From FW021-bin31 sp964647485 (GTDB lineage Bacteria; Bacteroidota; Bacteroidia; Chitinophagales; Chitinophagaceae): 64,000 bases of DNA. The stretch's first letter is position 1. Each line of letters begins with the position of its first letter. Shown here piece after piece: positions 8,121-18,339 of the stretch. The DNA is taken from assembly GCA_964647485.1 (NCBI GenBank), contig CAZYHV010000010.1, forward strand, positions 1 to 64,000. Reading direction: 5' to 3'. Position numbers and translations under genes: made by a program. Below the pieces are notes generated by a model. The model did not search any database. It was not told where the DNA came from and was given only the letters and a program-made list of their open reading frames with translations.

Positions 8121-9011
8121 CTATTCCTTTTCTAGTGCAAATTTCAAACCGACTTCATACTTATTAAAATACCCGTCTTTATTTTTTGTCGTATAAAAAA
8201 AGTTTATTTCTGCTACTTTTTTAAGCATAAAACCTACCCCTCCCATAAATCGATCCGTTGATTGATAGAAGATACCGGCATGAAAGACATGATCATATTG
8301 GAATTGTACTCCACCTACCATATAGTCTTCTAATTTTGAAAACATCTTATAAGCGACTAAGGGAGTTAGAGACAGTTCTTCATTTTCCAACGTAAATCTA
8401 TAAGACGTTTGAAATTGAGCCACCTCTAAATCATCCGGCTGGTCTTTCTTTTCCTTAAAATGAGAACTTAGATTATATGCTACAGCACCAATTGAGAAAC
8501 CTTTGATGTTATAAAAAGCTCCGATATTACCATCAAAATGTACAGATTGATTGTTAAAGTCTACAGCGACAGGATCAACCTGTCCTCCATCGGAAATATA
8601 TTTGGAATCAATACGTTGATTATAAAGGCTTAATTCTCCTCCCAGCCGAAGGCTATTTTGGTCATCAAACTTCAACTCATAAGCATAGCTCAGTGCTCCA
8701 CTATATTCGGTAAGCGCTCCTGCCGAAAAGGAATGAAAGCGTAATCCCCCTCCCATTTTATTATGAAAGTCCAGGTCTAAAGCCAATGCCAAATTCTTAG
8801 GAGCATCCTCAAACCCGGATCCTCCCGTACTAAAAAGACCATAAATCCTTGAGCCATCAAAGCCCGCTATTGCCGGATTCCAAAGATAACCATCTCGATA
8901 ATATTGAGCTGCCGAATTATTGAAATTATGCTGTGCCATTGCCGGGAATGCCGGTATTGTCACCAACAACAGAAAAGCAAAAGTCTTCCATTTTCTTTTT
9001 ATTACCTTCAT
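8121..9011 (-). CDS. PorP/SprF family type IX secretion system membrane protein
   Basis: A 296-residue outer-membrane beta-barrel with a signal peptide ending around PAMAQ. The N-terminal signature of the PorP/SprF family is present: 'AAQYYRDGYLWNPAIAGFDG' followed by GLF and a Gly-rich strand. Alternating hydrophobic beta strands run to the C-terminal 'KYEVGLKFALEKE'. In Flavobacterium johnsoniae, SprF-like proteins are needed for secretion of cargo with type B C-terminal sorting domains. Here it is the last gene of the operon, 26 bases after the GH2. The only type B cargo in the window is the PL4 lyase two genes upstream, so I infer that this protein is its dedicated secretion partner. Confidence 0.87.
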   Translation of the reverse strand: MKVIKRKWKTFAFLLLVTIPAFPAMAQHNFNNSAAQYYRDGYLWNPAIAGFDGSRIYGLFSTGGSGFEDAPKNLALALDLDFHNKMGGGLRFHSFSAGALTEYSGALSYAYELKFDDQNSLRLGGELSLYNQRIDSKYISDGGQVDPVAVDFNNQSVHFDGNIGAFYNIKGFSIGAVAYNLSSHFKEKKDQPDDLEVAQFQTSYRFTLENEELSLTPLVAYKMFSKLEDYMVGGVQFQYDHVFHAGIFYQSTDRFMGGVGFMLKKVAEINFFYTTKNKDGYFNKYEVGLKFALEKE

Positions 9012-9037
9012 CTTTCTATTTTTAAATCTTAGTTAAT

Positions 9038-11398
9038 TTATTTTTTAATATTTATTTCTACTTCTCCCTTCTTTATTCCCTCGGAAGAAGCTGTTAAGTG
9101 AATTTGCCCTTCCTCTTTTGTAGCTCTGAGTAGGACCATTCCTTTCCCTTTATATACTTTTCTCTCGGTAGCAAAATACGACTCATGAGAGGTAGGGTTT
9201 CCATTATCCACCCCTATTATTTTTCCCGGTCCATTTACTGAGAATTGAATCAATTGATCAGCATTTGGGCATACGACTCCATTACTATCCACAACCTTCA
9301 CATCAACATAAGATATTGCATCCCAATCTTTTGAGATCTTTTTTTGATCGGTCGACAGCACAATATGATCAGGGGTTCCTGCTGTAGTCAAACTATCTGA
9401 TACAGCCCCTTTATTTTCATTTTCACCTACTGCCTTCAGCGTTCCCGCCTCAAAAGGCACCTTCCATACTCTGGGAGAGGCATCTTCAGGCTTAGATTGG
9501 CTCCCCAATGACTTCCCATTAAGGAACAATTCTACATCTTCGCAATTACTAAACACATTTACATATTGTTGCTCCCCTTCCTTTTGTTCTAGCGGAGTCC
9601 AATCAGCCACCCATTTACCATTTCCATACTTGTTCCCCTTGTAATTATTTTTATGACGAACAATATGGACGACCGGCTTATCTGACCACCAGCTCTGACG
9701 TTGATATCCCAGATAAGTCCAACCACCAATCCGATTAAATAAAGAGGCGCGTCCGAAAGATATACCCGGCCATTCTGCTTCTCCTAAATAATCAAAACCA
9801 ACCCACAGAAACTGACCCGACATATAAGGTCTATCCCTAAGCACTAACCAAGCTTTTCTATTAAAAGTCTTATTCTCAGTACCTATTACCTTCCAGTCCG
9901 GATGTTTCTCATGCGCAGCTACCAATTCGTCCTCTCTGTAATTCTGACCAACCACATCCATCATTTCGGCAAATCCATTGGTATATACATGCGAACTGCC
10001 GGGACGGAATATGGCCATGGTTACCGGACGAGAAGGATCCAGCTTATGAATTAAATCCTGGAGGTTTCTATATTTTCTAAAACCGGAAGAATCGTTAAGA
10101 TTATCACGAATTTCATTTCCCACACTATAAATAACTATCGAAGGATGATTACGATCCCGAAGGATCATGCTTTTTAAATCTTTTTTCCACCAATCATCAA
10201 AATACAGATTATACCCATATTTTGCATGATTTTTAGCCGCATTCCAAGTATCAAACGCCTCATCCATCACTAAGAATCCCATCTGATCGCATAAATCTAA
10301 AAATTTAGGATCCGGAGGATTATGCGCTGTACGAATAGCATTTACTCCGGCTTCTTTCAACAATTTAAGACGCCTTTTCCAAGCAGTCAAAGGAACCGCC
10401 GCCCCGAGAGCACCGGCATTCTGATGCAGACAAACGCCTTTTATTTTTATATTTTTTCCGTTTAGCCAAAATCCTGTAGCCGCTTTAAATCCAGCCGAAC
10501 GTACACCAAAAGTATTAACCTGTTTATCTATAAGCTTATTATTAGAATAAACTTCTGTCTCTGCAGTATAAAGCTGAGGTTGAGCTAATTCCCATAATTG
10601 CGGATGAGCTAATTCTATTTCCTGCACCTTTTTGTCTGTATTTCCCGCTGAGAGATTTAATTCCGTAGATGCTGAAGCCACTTTTTCTCCCTTCGGATTG
10701 ATAATATTCGTTACAACTTTCAATTGTTTTTTTACAGAATCATCATTCACAATATTTACTTCTGCATTTACTACAGCTTTCTCTTTATTTACTTCAGGCG
10801 TGGTAATATAAACGCCCCAATGTGAAATATGTACAGGGTTGACAGCAACTAAACGAACATGCCTATAAATTCCAGCTCCAGTATAATAACGAGACGCCGG
10901 TTGTAATGAATCATTCACACGAACAGCAATCACATTCGACCGGGTTTCACCAAAATTCAGATAAGGAGTTAAATCATACCTAAAACTCACATATCCATTG
11001 GGTCGGTGTCCCAGATGATGTCCATTAATCCATACATCAGAATTAGCCATTATACCATCAAAGTCTATATAAAACTTCTTGGCTGCCGATTTTTTATCTA
11101 AAGAAAAACTTTTCCGATACCAACCTATGCCGGAGGGTAAATATCCTCCTCCATGTCCTGTCTGATTGTTTTCATCATAAACACCTTTTATACTCCAATC
11201 GTGGGGTACATTGACCTCCTTCCAGCTGCTATCTTGGAAATCAGGATTTTCCGCACCTTCTACCTCTGCTTCCATAAATTTCCAATCTTTATCAAAAGGA
11301 ATAATCTTTCTGGCATAATTATTATTTCCTCCTGTACTACACCCCAGAGCAAATAGCATAAGTGCTAAACCCAACAAAATATTTTTGTCTTTCAACAT
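9038..11398 (-). CDS. Glycoside hydrolase family 2 lipoprotein (beta-galactosidase-like)
   Basis: A 786-residue GH2 with a lipoprotein signal (LALMLFALGCS). Domain order: sugar-binding jelly roll (about 30-190; 'VPHDWSIKG', GIGWYRKSF, DGIMANSDVWINGHHLG), Ig-like domain (195-305), TIM barrel (about 310-580), then a DUF4982-like domain and a terminal Ig-like (Big) domain. The acid/base Glu is in YSVGNEIRDN (about residue 428). The nucleophile Glu is probably in VIGTENKTF (about 504). Within a rhamnogalacturonan operon it would remove beta-galactosyl side chains. The specificity is inferred from context, and other GH2 activities are possible. Confidence 0.9.
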   Translation of the reverse strand: MLKDKNILLGLALMLFALGCSTGGNNNYARKIIPFDKDWKFMEAEVEGAENPDFQDSSWKEVNVPHDWSIKGVYDENNQTGHGGGYLPSGIGWYRKSFSLDKKSAAKKFYIDFDGIMANSDVWINGHHLGHRPNGYVSFRYDLTPYLNFGETRSNVIAVRVNDSLQPASRYYTGAGIYRHVRLVAVNPVHISHWGVYITTPEVNKEKAVVNAEVNIVNDDSVKKQLKVVTNIINPKGEKVASASTELNLSAGNTDKKVQEIELAHPQLWELAQPQLYTAETEVYSNNKLIDKQVNTFGVRSAGFKAATGFWLNGKNIKIKGVCLHQNAGALGAAVPLTAWKRRLKLLKEAGVNAIRTAHNPPDPKFLDLCDQMGFLVMDEAFDTWNAAKNHAKYGYNLYFDDWWKKDLKSMILRDRNHPSIVIYSVGNEIRDNLNDSSGFRKYRNLQDLIHKLDPSRPVTMAIFRPGSSHVYTNGFAEMMDVVGQNYREDELVAAHEKHPDWKVIGTENKTFNRKAWLVLRDRPYMSGQFLWVGFDYLGEAEWPGISFGRASLFNRIGGWTYLGYQRQSWWSDKPVVHIVRHKNNYKGNKYGNGKWVADWTPLEQKEGEQQYVNVFSNCEDVELFLNGKSLGSQSKPEDASPRVWKVPFEAGTLKAVGENENKGAVSDSLTTAGTPDHIVLSTDQKKISKDWDAISYVDVKVVDSNGVVCPNADQLIQFSVNGPGKIIGVDNGNPTSHESYFATERKVYKGKGMVLLRATKEEGQIHLTASSEGIKKGEVEINIKK

Positions 11399-11409
11399 AT
11401 ATAGATTAT

Positions 11410-14343
11410 TTATTTATATATTACAGTAACTGTTCCTTTAAGTATGGTATTTCCTTCTGATTTTAATACGATATAGTAGGTACCTTTTAAGACGCTTCCA
11501 TCTTCTGTTCTACCATTCCATCTATTATCATAATTCTTCTTATGATAAATCAATTTTCCATTCCTATCATAGACCAATAACTCATTATCTTTATAATAAT
11601 CAATTGATTTAATGACCAACCTATCATTAATACCATCTCCATTGGGAGTAAGTAATTTGTTATATTTGGGACTATTATTCGCCTTCTTCACATAAAACGA
11701 TTGTTTTACAGATTGAGCCGGAGACCAAATACTATCACCTGGCTGTTTTGCTGTAATAGAAACAGGCCCAACTGATTTTAATATGAGCGCTCCATTTTTT
11801 ACAATGGCTACTTCAGGATTATTACTAGTATAGGTAATTGGCAATCCGGAACTTGCTTTTACCGGCATTTTAAAATTGGATTGTCCTAAATATTGATTAG
11901 GTATAGATCCCAAGTCAATCTTTTGTTCTTTCCTCTTTCTTCTCACTCTAAACTCACGGGTAACCTTTTCAGCAGGCAACCACAAGCTATCCCCCGGTTG
12001 ACTGGCTGTAATCATCGTTGTTCCTTCTCCCACAATATGAACTAATCCATTATCAACAGTGGCTACGGACGGGTTACTGCTCTCATAATGTACCCGAAGC
12101 CCAGAAGAAGCTGTAGCTTGAAGGACAAAATCGGAATCTTCAGGAAATTTTCTATCTATAGAATCAAAAGTAATCTCCTGAAGGTTTCTGGTGGTTGCTT
12201 TCGTCCCTTCTGCTTCAAGTCTTATATAATCAAACATATTAGAAGAATGATTACTTCCTCCCGTTATACGCTGTTCAAAAGTAATTTTATTCTGTCCTGC
12301 CTTTAAAAGTTTGGAAGGGAAAGTGAACCAATGTTCCGACCATGCTCCATGAATAGCCAGGCGAATCATTGCATCATTTCTATCTGAAGGAATAAAACCT
12401 GAAGAAGGCGTAATGAGCGTTCCATTCACTTTGATAATGGTAGCTGCCATAAAATGAGAAGCATAAGAAATATAAAGAGCAGCTGTACTATTTGCCTTAG
12501 GATCCTTTGTTAAGTTAAAATTCACGGTCCAAACAGGAGAGGAATTGGTAGAATCCGAATAATAAGGTTGAACAAAATACCAATCCTTTGACCAGTCACT
12601 TTTACCTATGGTATAATTGATCTCATTATCAGGGAATTCTTTATAGTAATTCAGGAATCTACCCCAATGTGTACTCGGATAATCATCCGGATCCCACCAC
12701 TGAAGTCCATCTTTAAATTCTTGAGCTGTTCTATTCGGTACTCCTATCTCCCAAACTGTCGGGGCCTTTCTTTCCGGAGTCCAACTCACATTGCCGACAT
12801 CAGTCGTCTTCCCTGCGTCTACATTAACATATAATTCTTTCACCATCTTACCTATAGAGCCTGTTCCAAAGGCATACAAATTATAGGCCGTATCAGAAGC
12901 AATTACATTGGGTATCGTAAAGTTACCGGAGGAATCTGTTTTAGTCCAAAACTGATAACCTTTACTCCAAAGTTGAAAAGAATTGTTGAACCCTTGCACC
13001 GATGGAGGAGGGATAATAGCACCTACCCATTTATTTGCACCGGAGGCCAGACTATCTCCGGGATCCGAAACTACGAGCTTACCGGTAATGGTTCCTCTTT
13101 TATTTTCTTTTTTATAATAAGGGTTAGTATACCAATCATAAGGCCATTTCTGTTGTTCCTCTTTCGCATGTTGGATTGCTTCATGCCATAGAGAATCATG
13201 TACCCCGGAGGTAACGTTGGGCATGTGATTCATATAAACGGAATATGGTCCGTATATCTTGCGCCAATCCTCACCGGCCGGAACGGTTCCATCTCCTCCC
13301 ATTCCATAGTGAGTTGCACCTACACAATTAAGTAAGGCTCCTGTTTCATGAGAAGTTAATTCATTTTTCAGAGGTCCTGCATTATAATATTCATGGCTGG
13401 GTACGGTCATCCAGATCCCATATTTATCACTTGAACTACTCCAGCCCCAAACATCAAGCTTTCCAAGGTCAGAACTATAATTATATTTACATTCATAACG
13501 CCCTTCGTAAGGTCCTGTAGTAATTCGAGTCACCTCTTTCGGAGCACCATCCACTGGAACAGATTTTTGCATATCACTTTCTGAAGGTATTTGAAAATTA
13601 CGAAGAGAATCTACTGTAATCCAATCAAAAACATCCGGATTAACATAAGAAGTTACGCTGATCTGCCCCGAGCTGAGTTGAGGATAGCTCTTGGGATGAT
13701 GCATCATCATGGACGTATATACCTGATGCTCACCTGCCTTTAAAGAAAAGTAAATATCTACATCAACAGGCGCATCATCAGAACTGTGGTTCCAGTCCAT
13801 ATGGAACCGTAATTCGGCAAATTGCCCCCCATTGGTAGAAGGATCAACGTCTAAAGAATAGGTACAATGACTGGGAGTTTGAAACCGTCCTAACACCCAA
13901 ACATAATATAATTTACCACCACTATAATCTCCTCCTAACATATTCACTCCATTATATTTAAGAGAGACCATTGTCGCATTGCTTTTTTGTATCCTAAAAG
14001 AAACCGTACCATTGGTAACATAAACAGTAGAGCCATCGTCTTGTACGGTCACCTGACCTCCGGAAGGTAGCATATGCAACAGGCTATTGGCTGAGGTAGC
14101 CTGCCCTCTTTCAATAGCAAAGGGATGGATATAAGCATCAAAATAGTTCCCTAATCCAAAATCAGAAACCCAATCATATTCATCCGCATAAAGTGAAGAA
14201 TTATTGACAGATTTTACATTCTCATCCGCTCTTTCTCCCATTGTCTTCCCTTTCGAAGAGACAAAAGAAATTGAAATCAAAAAGAGAATTATTCCCCCTA
14301 AGCTTATACTTTTTCTTATTGACATCATTGACATTATTGACAT
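11410..14343 (-). CDS. Rhamnogalacturonan lyase, PL4-like, with Ig-like repeats and type B T9SS sorting domain
   Basis: A 977-residue secreted enzyme that should cleave the rhamnogalacturonan-I backbone by beta-elimination. Domains in order: signal peptide (to about 30), catalytic beta-sandwich (about 50-400, with 'GDYSGGKLYYVW', 'FHMDWNH', 'HHPKSYPQ'), FN3-like domain II (about 412-515, 'RGTITGKLVVSDPG'), CBM-like domain III (about 523-715, opening 'VWEIGVPNRTAQEF'), two Ig-like repeats (716-800 and 802-885; each has SSG, SNP and 'QPGDS'), then a C-terminal domain with TPNGDGINDRLVI and GRTEDG of the gliding/CHU_C type B sorting family (886-977). It sits between the FN3 lipoprotein and the GH2. 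The N-terminus has several Met choices (MSIMSMMSIRK). Family assignment rests on domain order; a search would confirm. Confidence 0.86.
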   Translation of the reverse strand: MSIMSMMSIRKSISLGGIILFLISISFVSSKGKTMGERADENVKSVNNSSLYADEYDWVSDFGLGNYFDAYIHPFAIERGQATSANSLLHMLPSGGQVTVQDDGSTVYVTNGTVSFRIQKSNATMVSLKYNGVNMLGGDYSGGKLYYVWVLGRFQTPSHCTYSLDVDPSTNGGQFAELRFHMDWNHSSDDAPVDVDIYFSLKAGEHQVYTSMMMHHPKSYPQLSSGQISVTSYVNPDVFDWITVDSLRNFQIPSESDMQKSVPVDGAPKEVTRITTGPYEGRYECKYNYSSDLGKLDVWGWSSSSDKYGIWMTVPSHEYYNAGPLKNELTSHETGALLNCVGATHYGMGGDGTVPAGEDWRKIYGPYSVYMNHMPNVTSGVHDSLWHEAIQHAKEEQQKWPYDWYTNPYYKKENKRGTITGKLVVSDPGDSLASGANKWVGAIIPPPSVQGFNNSFQLWSKGYQFWTKTDSSGNFTIPNVIASDTAYNLYAFGTGSIGKMVKELYVNVDAGKTTDVGNVSWTPERKAPTVWEIGVPNRTAQEFKDGLQWWDPDDYPSTHWGRFLNYYKEFPDNEINYTIGKSDWSKDWYFVQPYYSDSTNSSPVWTVNFNLTKDPKANSTAALYISYASHFMAATIIKVNGTLITPSSGFIPSDRNDAMIRLAIHGAWSEHWFTFPSKLLKAGQNKITFEQRITGGSNHSSNMFDYIRLEAEGTKATTRNLQEITFDSIDRKFPEDSDFVLQATASSGLRVHYESSNPSVATVDNGLVHIVGEGTTMITASQPGDSLWLPAEKVTREFRVRRKRKEQKIDLGSIPNQYLGQSNFKMPVKASSGLPITYTSNNPEVAIVKNGALILKSVGPVSITAKQPGDSIWSPAQSVKQSFYVKKANNSPKYNKLLTPNGDGINDRLVIKSIDYYKDNELLVYDRNGKLIYHKKNYDNRWNGRTEDGSVLKGTYYIVLKSEGNTILKGTVTVIYK

Positions 14344-14388
14344 TTTATTATAAAAATTCTAATTCCTATTAAATACATCCTCCCCCTT

Positions 14389-16395
14389 TTAATTGGTTAC
14401 CGGATTCCCATTAGCATCAAATTTTGTTTCTATCTGATTCATCTGTACCGGAATAAACTGAATCATATCTAACCAATTAAAATCATCTCCTCTGTCTGAG
14501 TTAGGAATATCAACAGTGAATCTTACCTTATGAGTCCCATCCTTGTTGAAACTTATCGTTCCTATCAATTTACCTGCAAAATTCCGTGCAACAGGGGAAG
14601 TATAGAATTTCCAACCAGCCTGCAACAGATCTTCCTCTGACCAAAAATCACCTTGTCCTAACTTAGGCATATATTCGGCGAAATTAAAGTCCGTAATCAA
14701 AGTATCCTCATCAACAGTAACAGCTATCTTTTTATTATAACCTGCTGATCTATAGCAAATCCACACATTATACTCTCCTGCTTTTACTTCCGGCGTAGTA
14801 AATTCAATCCAATCTGTCCTATTTTCTCCCAATGGAATTTTTAAATAATCATTATTAACAAAACTACTTCCTGCTCCATCATCGAATACATAAGTCGGAT
14901 AAAAATATGCCACATCATCATTGATATAACTTGGTAAGTCACTTTTACTAAACCCATGACTTTCCACTCCATAATAAGATTGGCTTGTTATGTCCGGATT
15001 ATCGGTTATGTCCCAATAGAGCGGAGTGGTAGAAACTACTGTTCCTACGTCAAAGGAATGGACATCTGTAACAGAAGAATCCCCGGCTTTATCATGAGAT
15101 ACCACTTTCCAATAGTAGGTCGTTCCCGGATCTACAGATACATCCTGATATTGTTCTACTGTTACTCCTTTCTCTAAAAGCGGTAAATTATTTACATCCG
15201 TTCCAAAATACAAATCATAAGAGATAATATCATTTTGCTCATCATGACCTTCCCAGGAAAGGGTAATCGGCGAATTAGCTGCCGGCACACTACTTTTATC
15301 AGCAGGTTCTAAGTTTTGGGCAGGATATAAGGTATGAGGAGGAATCAATGCTCTCACTCTAAAGTGTACAACATCCGTTGTAAAAGATTGCCCCATTTCA
15401 TCATTGCCTACTATTTTCCAGTAATAGGTTTTACCGGAATGAATAGAGATATCCGAATAATTTTCTTCCGTAACTTCTTCTGCCACCTTGCTCAATTGAG
15501 CAGAATCTGTCCCGAAATAAACATCATAAGAAGTAATATCCTCCAATTCATCTATTCCTTTCCACGATAATGCTATTTTGGCACTGTCTTTAGCAGGAAA
15601 GACCTGCTTATTTTGAGGATATAGAGAATCAACAGAAAGCGTATGAGAATGAGCAACAGAATAAATATTAAAATGATAAATTTGTGTTGCTGTAGTATTT
15701 CCTGCCTGATCTGAGGTTACCACTTTCCAATAATAGATAGAATCCGGCTCAACTTCAACATCAGAATATGTGCTCTCCGTCAATCCGTTTCCAATTTTTT
15801 TCAAATCCGTTGAATCGGTGCCAAAATAAAAGTCATAACTCAACATTTTATCATCAATATCGAAGCCATGCCAGGAAAAATCAACCTTCTTTACTTTTGA
15901 AGGATAAAATCCTTTCCCCATTTGAGGTGAAAGAGAATCTGCCGGAAGAGGGGCATAATTTGTCACCCCTTCTCCCGAATTATAAAACCATTTTACATCG
16001 CTCTTTTTTGTCTTTGAACTATCTTCCGATTGGGATACCACATACCAACGATAGGGGGTACTTTGTTTAAGGGTTGCTCCTAATGTGGTATCAGAAGTAA
16101 TTTCCGACCATTCCTTTTGGTTAAATAGATTTTGTACCACCAATTTGTAAGCAATTGCATTTTCAGCTTTCTGCCACTTAAAAAACACTTCACTTGTCGA
16201 ATCGCTCTTTATCTCTCCATCCTTGTATAACTTCTCTGCAGCGGGCTGTAAAAGTTTTGTTGCTTCCGGAATCCGAGAAGCTGTCAAACTACTATCTGTA
16301 CCGGAAAGGTTTTCAAGTATGGCCGTATTTTCTATTTTTGAACAGGAAAAAATAACAGCCATCAATGCAATGACAAACAATATCTTTTTCCTCAT
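14389..16395 (-). CDS. Lipoprotein with four FN3-like repeats and a C-terminal carbohydrate-binding-like module
   Basis: Surface-type lipoprotein (signal ALMAVIFSCSK) in the position of a SusE/F glycan-binding protein after SusD. Four Ig/FN3-like repeats of about 100 residues follow the lipobox. The last three are clearly alike, each with SYD.YFGTD in the middle and TYYWK or IYYWK near the end; the first is more divergent. The last 210 residues form a separate module that is strikingly similar to the end of the fasciclin protein at 23077-24735 (shared WIEFTTP, VWICYRSAG, NWLDMI.FIPV). I choose the ATG at 16395 because it places the charged MRKK before the signal helix; 16413 is the longer alternative. 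The ligand is presumed to be rhamnogalacturonan oligosaccharide. Confidence 0.82.
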   Translation of the reverse strand: MRKKILFVIALMAVIFSCSKIENTAILENLSGTDSSLTASRIPEATKLLQPAAEKLYKDGEIKSDSTSEVFFKWQKAENAIAYKLVVQNLFNQKEWSEITSDTTLGATLKQSTPYRWYVVSQSEDSSKTKKSDVKWFYNSGEGVTNYAPLPADSLSPQMGKGFYPSKVKKVDFSWHGFDIDDKMLSYDFYFGTDSTDLKKIGNGLTESTYSDVEVEPDSIYYWKVVTSDQAGNTTATQIYHFNIYSVAHSHTLSVDSLYPQNKQVFPAKDSAKIALSWKGIDELEDITSYDVYFGTDSAQLSKVAEEVTEENYSDISIHSGKTYYWKIVGNDEMGQSFTTDVVHFRVRALIPPHTLYPAQNLEPADKSSVPAANSPITLSWEGHDEQNDIISYDLYFGTDVNNLPLLEKGVTVEQYQDVSVDPGTTYYWKVVSHDKAGDSSVTDVHSFDVGTVVSTTPLYWDITDNPDITSQSYYGVESHGFSKSDLPSYINDDVAYFYPTYVFDDGAGSSFVNNDYLKIPLGENRTDWIEFTTPEVKAGEYNVWICYRSAGYNKKIAVTVDEDTLITDFNFAEYMPKLGQGDFWSEEDLLQAGWKFYTSPVARNFAGKLIGTISFNKDGTHKVRFTVDIPNSDRGDDFNWLDMIQFIPVQMNQIETKFDANGNPVTN

Positions 16396-16523
16396 AATGT
16401 AAAATTTTAACATGGTTATGTTTTATTCCGTTATAAACTCATATATTTTAATAATCTATCTTATTTGATACCGTCTAAAGAAAATAATCCCCTCCTATAC
16501 GATAATCTACTTCATAATCGAGC

Positions 16524-18305
16524 CTATTTCCAATTAAAAGGCAAATACCAGTTTTTAGGGTCAGCCAATCTGCTTTTGATCGTCGCTGCCAATCCGGGTT
16601 CTCCTCTTTCTTCAAATTTAGCTCCCACTTTTTCTTGTAAAAACTTCACTCCGGAACCTGCATTTTCTTTTTCCCTTCTCAACGCGATTCGTAACAGATC
16701 CGGCCAACGATGTCCTTCAAAAGCAAGCTCTTTCGCATTTGTTTCCATCAGTTTATTTTCCATAAACACCACTAAGCTGTCTTTTTTTGATGCATTGAGA
16801 AATTGTCGGGGAGTGGAACTCATATCAAAATAACGAGCAGAATCAATCTTCACTAAAGGTAAACTTACCCGACCACGAATGCCTGTATTACGATACCACG
16901 AGGATCTATAATGAGGATAATCTCCCATCCGGGCATCAAAATCATAGGGATATCCTTTACTTTGTTCAATATTGGTAACATCTCTGGAATCATGGCTTGT
17001 CCCTAAATGTTCAGGATCGAAAGTATATCGTAATCCCCAATTTTGCAACGCATAAGCCAATTGGGTTCGATCATCTCTATTAGCAGCTTCTGCATACCTC
17101 AAATGTAATTCGGCTGCCCGATAAAGGATCCATTTTCCATTGGTCTCAAAAGGGGATAAGGGATCAAAATTAGAAATATATTTATTAATCTGAGGATGGT
17201 TTCCTACCCTCTTCCAAGAGGCATTTTCACCTCTATAATCTCCGGGCGTATTATCATCTCTGGTTTGATTTTTCCAATTATGAATCGCGAGTTTAGAAGG
17301 TCGGAGTAAATACCCTCCTGCCGAATTCTCAGAATAAGAGAAAAGTGAAATAAAAGGATTTTTGGGATTAAAGTCTTTATCAAATGGTAAATCCCAAATA
17401 ATTTCATAATTCGAATACCGTTCCCCATAAGGCTCACTAAATATATTAAACCAATTGGCATCATTAATATCCCCGGTATATGCAATTTTATAGGTCTCAT
17501 AATACTGTTCACTATTTTTTGCAGGATATTGGATATCGGCATCATTCATCATGTAATGGTAATTCTCAGCTGCTTTCTCATAATCTCCCCTCCATAAATA
17601 CAAATCTCCAAGTAAACATTTGATAGGAATAAAAAATTTACTTGTGGAATAACCATCTACACTGGTAATAAGAGAGAGGTCATCCGGCCAAGCTTTTTTA
17701 TATGGAAGCCCTTCGGTAAACTGCACTAAAGAATCCAACAGAATATCAAATGACAACCTTGGGTAGTTGTTGATATCTTCTAAAGCATCTATATTTTTCA
17801 AAGGATTTGTAACATAAGGTATGGTTCCGAACTGTATTCCTAGTTCTAAATAAAGCCATGAGCGAATCGAGCCCACTGCAGAATATCTGATATTATATTC
17901 CTGGCTGGTCAATTTATTTTCTCTCAACATGACTTTAAAATTGTGCAGCGCATCATTACAGTCAAGAATAATCTGGTAAAAAGGTCGAGGATTGGTATAT
18001 GGATTAGCTTCACTGGTCACCTCATGGCGGTTAATTGCCCGAAGATATTTATCCGAATTTTGGGTTACATCCATTAGATCTCCTCGCAGTCCGTTTAGAA
18101 TAACATATTGCTTAGAGATATTGACTAACTTCCCGTAAATACCCAAAATAACAGCATCAGCATCATTTACATCATTATACTCTTGTTCTTCACTCAGTAC
18201 ATTCTCTGGTTGAATATCAAAAGCATCCTTACAAGAAAACAGGAAACAAGTCAACAGGATGACCAACGCTCCGAATTTTATAATAGAAAATAATCTAGTA
18301 CGCAT
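16524..18305 (-). CDS. SusD/RagB-type glycan-binding lipoprotein (second pair)
   Basis: Outer-membrane lipoprotein (signal ending FLFSCKDAF) that would cap the SusC transporter encoded just upstream. The SusD pattern is clear: 'PENVLSEEQEYNDVNDADAVILGIYGKL' near the N-terminus, TPR-like helices, 'RYAEAANR' and, at the C-terminus, 'ELAFEGHRWPDLLRIALR' followed by 'NWYLPFN'. The length of 593 residues is slightly above average. It lies 34 bases after SusC and about 130 bases before the FN3 lipoprotein in the same minus-strand operon. The sugar specificity is not readable from sequence. Confidence 0.93.
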   Translation of the reverse strand: MRTRLFSIIKFGALVILLTCFLFSCKDAFDIQPENVLSEEQEYNDVNDADAVILGIYGKLVNISKQYVILNGLRGDLMDVTQNSDKYLRAINRHEVTSEANPYTNPRPFYQIILDCNDALHNFKVMLRENKLTSQEYNIRYSAVGSIRSWLYLELGIQFGTIPYVTNPLKNIDALEDINNYPRLSFDILLDSLVQFTEGLPYKKAWPDDLSLITSVDGYSTSKFFIPIKCLLGDLYLWRGDYEKAAENYHYMMNDADIQYPAKNSEQYYETYKIAYTGDINDANWFNIFSEPYGERYSNYEIIWDLPFDKDFNPKNPFISLFSYSENSAGGYLLRPSKLAIHNWKNQTRDDNTPGDYRGENASWKRVGNHPQINKYISNFDPLSPFETNGKWILYRAAELHLRYAEAANRDDRTQLAYALQNWGLRYTFDPEHLGTSHDSRDVTNIEQSKGYPYDFDARMGDYPHYRSSWYRNTGIRGRVSLPLVKIDSARYFDMSSTPRQFLNASKKDSLVVFMENKLMETNAKELAFEGHRWPDLLRIALRREKENAGSGVKFLQEKVGAKFEERGEPGLAATIKSRLADPKNWYLPFNWK

Positions 18306-18339
18306 ATTTTTTTATTTAAATTTTCAAGTCAATATATTC

